A DNA stretch of 6,180 nt from Limisphaerales bacterium. Lineage in GTDB: Bacteria; Verrucomicrobiota; Verrucomicrobiia; Limisphaerales; UBA11358. The position numbers were made by a program, and so were the translations under genes. The stretch covers positions 3,679-9,858 of the forward strand of contig PKZR01000231.1 of assembly GCA_003133815.1 (NCBI GenBank). Direction: 5' to 3'. Under the pieces are notes generated by a model. That model was given only the letters and a program-made list of their open reading frames with translations, was not told the origin of the DNA and searched no databases. Positions within the stretch are counted from its first letter, which is position 1; every line of letters begins with the position of its first letter. Of this stretch, positions 5,272 to 6,180 are shown in pieces.

Positions 5272-6180
5272 TTAGGCGTCGAGAACCAGATGGTTTTTCG
5301 GCCGGCAAACACAGGTCAGACAACTGCCCGATTCCGGCGGCGCGTACGGCTTCTTGAGATAATCCACTTCGCCGGACTTGATGGCGACGACGCACGAACC
5401 GCAACTGCCCGCGCAACAGCCGGAATCAATTTTAATTCCCTGGGCAGCGGCGAACTCCAGCAGATTGCCAGCCGACGCTTCCCATCGGACGGTCTTGCCG
5501 GAGCGCCCAAACGTGACGTTGATCTTCGTCAGGTGACTTGTTTCCTCGGCTGTGGGCGCGACAGTTTTTTTCTTAACGCTCGCCGGGCCGAATGCCTCGA
5601 AATGAACGACTTCATCAGGCACGCCCCACGCTTCGAGGCCGTCGGTCAGGCTTTTCATAAACGCACCGCTGCCGCAAAGGTAGTATTCAAAATTGTTCGA
5701 AGGCAAAATTTCCTTTAAAAGCTCGATGCACACTCGACCTTCGTGTTGAAAATCAATTCCTTTCACGTCTTTCTCGTTCGGCTTGCTGTAGGCGATGTGC
5801 AGATGGATGTTTTCATTTTCGGCCGCGAGCTTTTCCAGTTCCGCCTTGTGGATGTGTTCGCGGACATTGCGCACGCCGAAGAAAAAATAAACTTCACGCT
5901 TGGAACCGCTCGCCGCAATCGCATTGGCCATGCTCAACATCGGCGTGATGCCGACGCCGCCGGCGAGCAGCACGACGGGATTCATCTTCGTCATGTCTAG
6001 GAAGAAATGTCCGGTCGGCGCCTTGACATTGAGGATGTCGCCTTCCTTCACCGTTTCCGCGAAAAAACTTGAACCAGCACCCGGCGGCACGTCGGGTTTG
6101 TCCGGCGGGGCTTTTTCCTTTTTGATCGTGACGCGGTAATAATCCTTCTGATGCGGGCTGTCTGAAAGCGAGTAGCAACG
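5272..6180 (-). CDS. FAD/NAD(P)H oxidoreductase with C-terminal [2Fe-2S] ferredoxin domain (5' end outside window)
   Basis: The open frame runs to the right edge, giving 302 C-terminal residues. The first visible residues, RCYSLSD, are the FAD-binding R-x-Y-S motif of the ferredoxin-NADP+ reductase superfamily. The FAD domain continues to GHFFLD (about 57-62). The nucleotide-binding domain shows LLAGGVGITPM (71-81), YYLCGSGAFM (166-175) and the C-terminal EAFGP (195-199). A charged linker leads to a plant-type [2Fe-2S] domain (about 217-302) with C255-x4-C260-x2-C263-x26-C290. Organisation is like phenol-hydroxylase-type reductases: FAD, NAD(P), then ferredoxin. NADH versus NADPH preference cannot be judged. 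A GTG at 6088-6090 is not the start, because the essential FAD motif lies upstream of it. It is the first visible gene of the operon, 5 nt before the next start, and probably brings electrons from NAD(P)H into the chain, though reverse flow is possible. Confidence 0.9.
   Translation of the reverse strand, partial: RCYSLSDSPHQKDYYRVTIKKEKAPPDKPDVPPGAGSSFFAETVKEGDILNVKAPTGHFFLDMTKMNPVVLLAGGVGITPMLSMANAIAASGSKREVYFFFGVRNVREHIHKAELEKLAAENENIHLHIAYSKPNEKDVKGIDFQHEGRVCIELLKEILPSNNFEYYLCGSGAFMKSLTDGLEAWGVPDEVVHFEAFGPASVKKKTVAPTAEETSHLTKINVTFGRSGKTVRWEASAGNLLEFAAAQGIKIDSGCCAGSCGSCVVAIKSGEVDYLKKPYAPPESGSCLTCVCRPKNHLVLDA

Noticed and set aside
3602..5275. A 557-codon open frame on the plus strand opposite the nucleotide-binding/ferredoxin gene
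   Set aside because: It is fully antisense to a gene with many conserved motifs. Its product is rich in Arg, Ala and His with no recognisable domain, as expected for a mirror frame in GC-rich DNA.
6088..6090. GTG as the start of the flavin reductase
   Set aside because: The frame is open to the window edge, and the essential FAD-binding R-x-Y-S motif lies upstream of this codon.

Overview
The window looks like chromosomal DNA from a GC-rich, respiring, probably environmental bacterium. The pairing of a FecR-domain exported protein with a CHASE2-domain protein, and the general style of the cyclic-nucleotide-binding/ferredoxin fusion, suggest the Planctomycetota/Verrucomicrobiota group, more likely Verrucomicrobiota. 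No rRNA or other taxonomic marker is present, so this is an impression only. I see no RNA gene, insertion sequence, CRISPR array or phage gene.

Layout. The left end (1-229, minus) holds the N-terminus of a CHASE2 sensor protein. A 116-bp AT-rich divergent region follows, with two candidate promoters that share one -35 element. Next is a complete FecR-domain protein (346-1152, plus). Its stop codon directly abuts the stop codon of a four-gene minus-strand operon that fills the rest of the window (6180 down to 1153).

In transcription order the operon encodes: (1) an FAD/NAD(P)H oxidoreductase with a C-terminal plant-type [2Fe-2S] domain, 5' end outside the window; (2) a 575-residue fusion of two CRP-like cyclic-nucleotide-binding domains with a ferredoxin module carrying 16 cysteines, enough for four [4Fe-4S] clusters; (3) a five-helix membrane protein with two His-x13-His pairs, the pattern of a di-heme cytochrome b; (4) a membrane-anchored decaheme cytochrome c with an unusual cysteine-rich N-terminal domain that should face the cytoplasm. 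The genes are tightly coupled: a 5-nt gap, then two successive ATGA overlaps.

Read together, the operon looks like a transmembrane electron conduit: NAD(P)H -> FAD -> [2Fe-2S] -> 4x[4Fe-4S] -> two b hemes -> ten c hemes in the periplasm. A built-in cyclic-nucleotide sensor sits in the middle of the chain. The order of carriers, the direction of flow and the gating are inferences from domain content and gene order. The terminal donor or acceptor cannot be read from this window. The nearby CHASE2 gene belongs to a family often fused to nucleotide cyclases or kinases, but its output domain lies outside the window.
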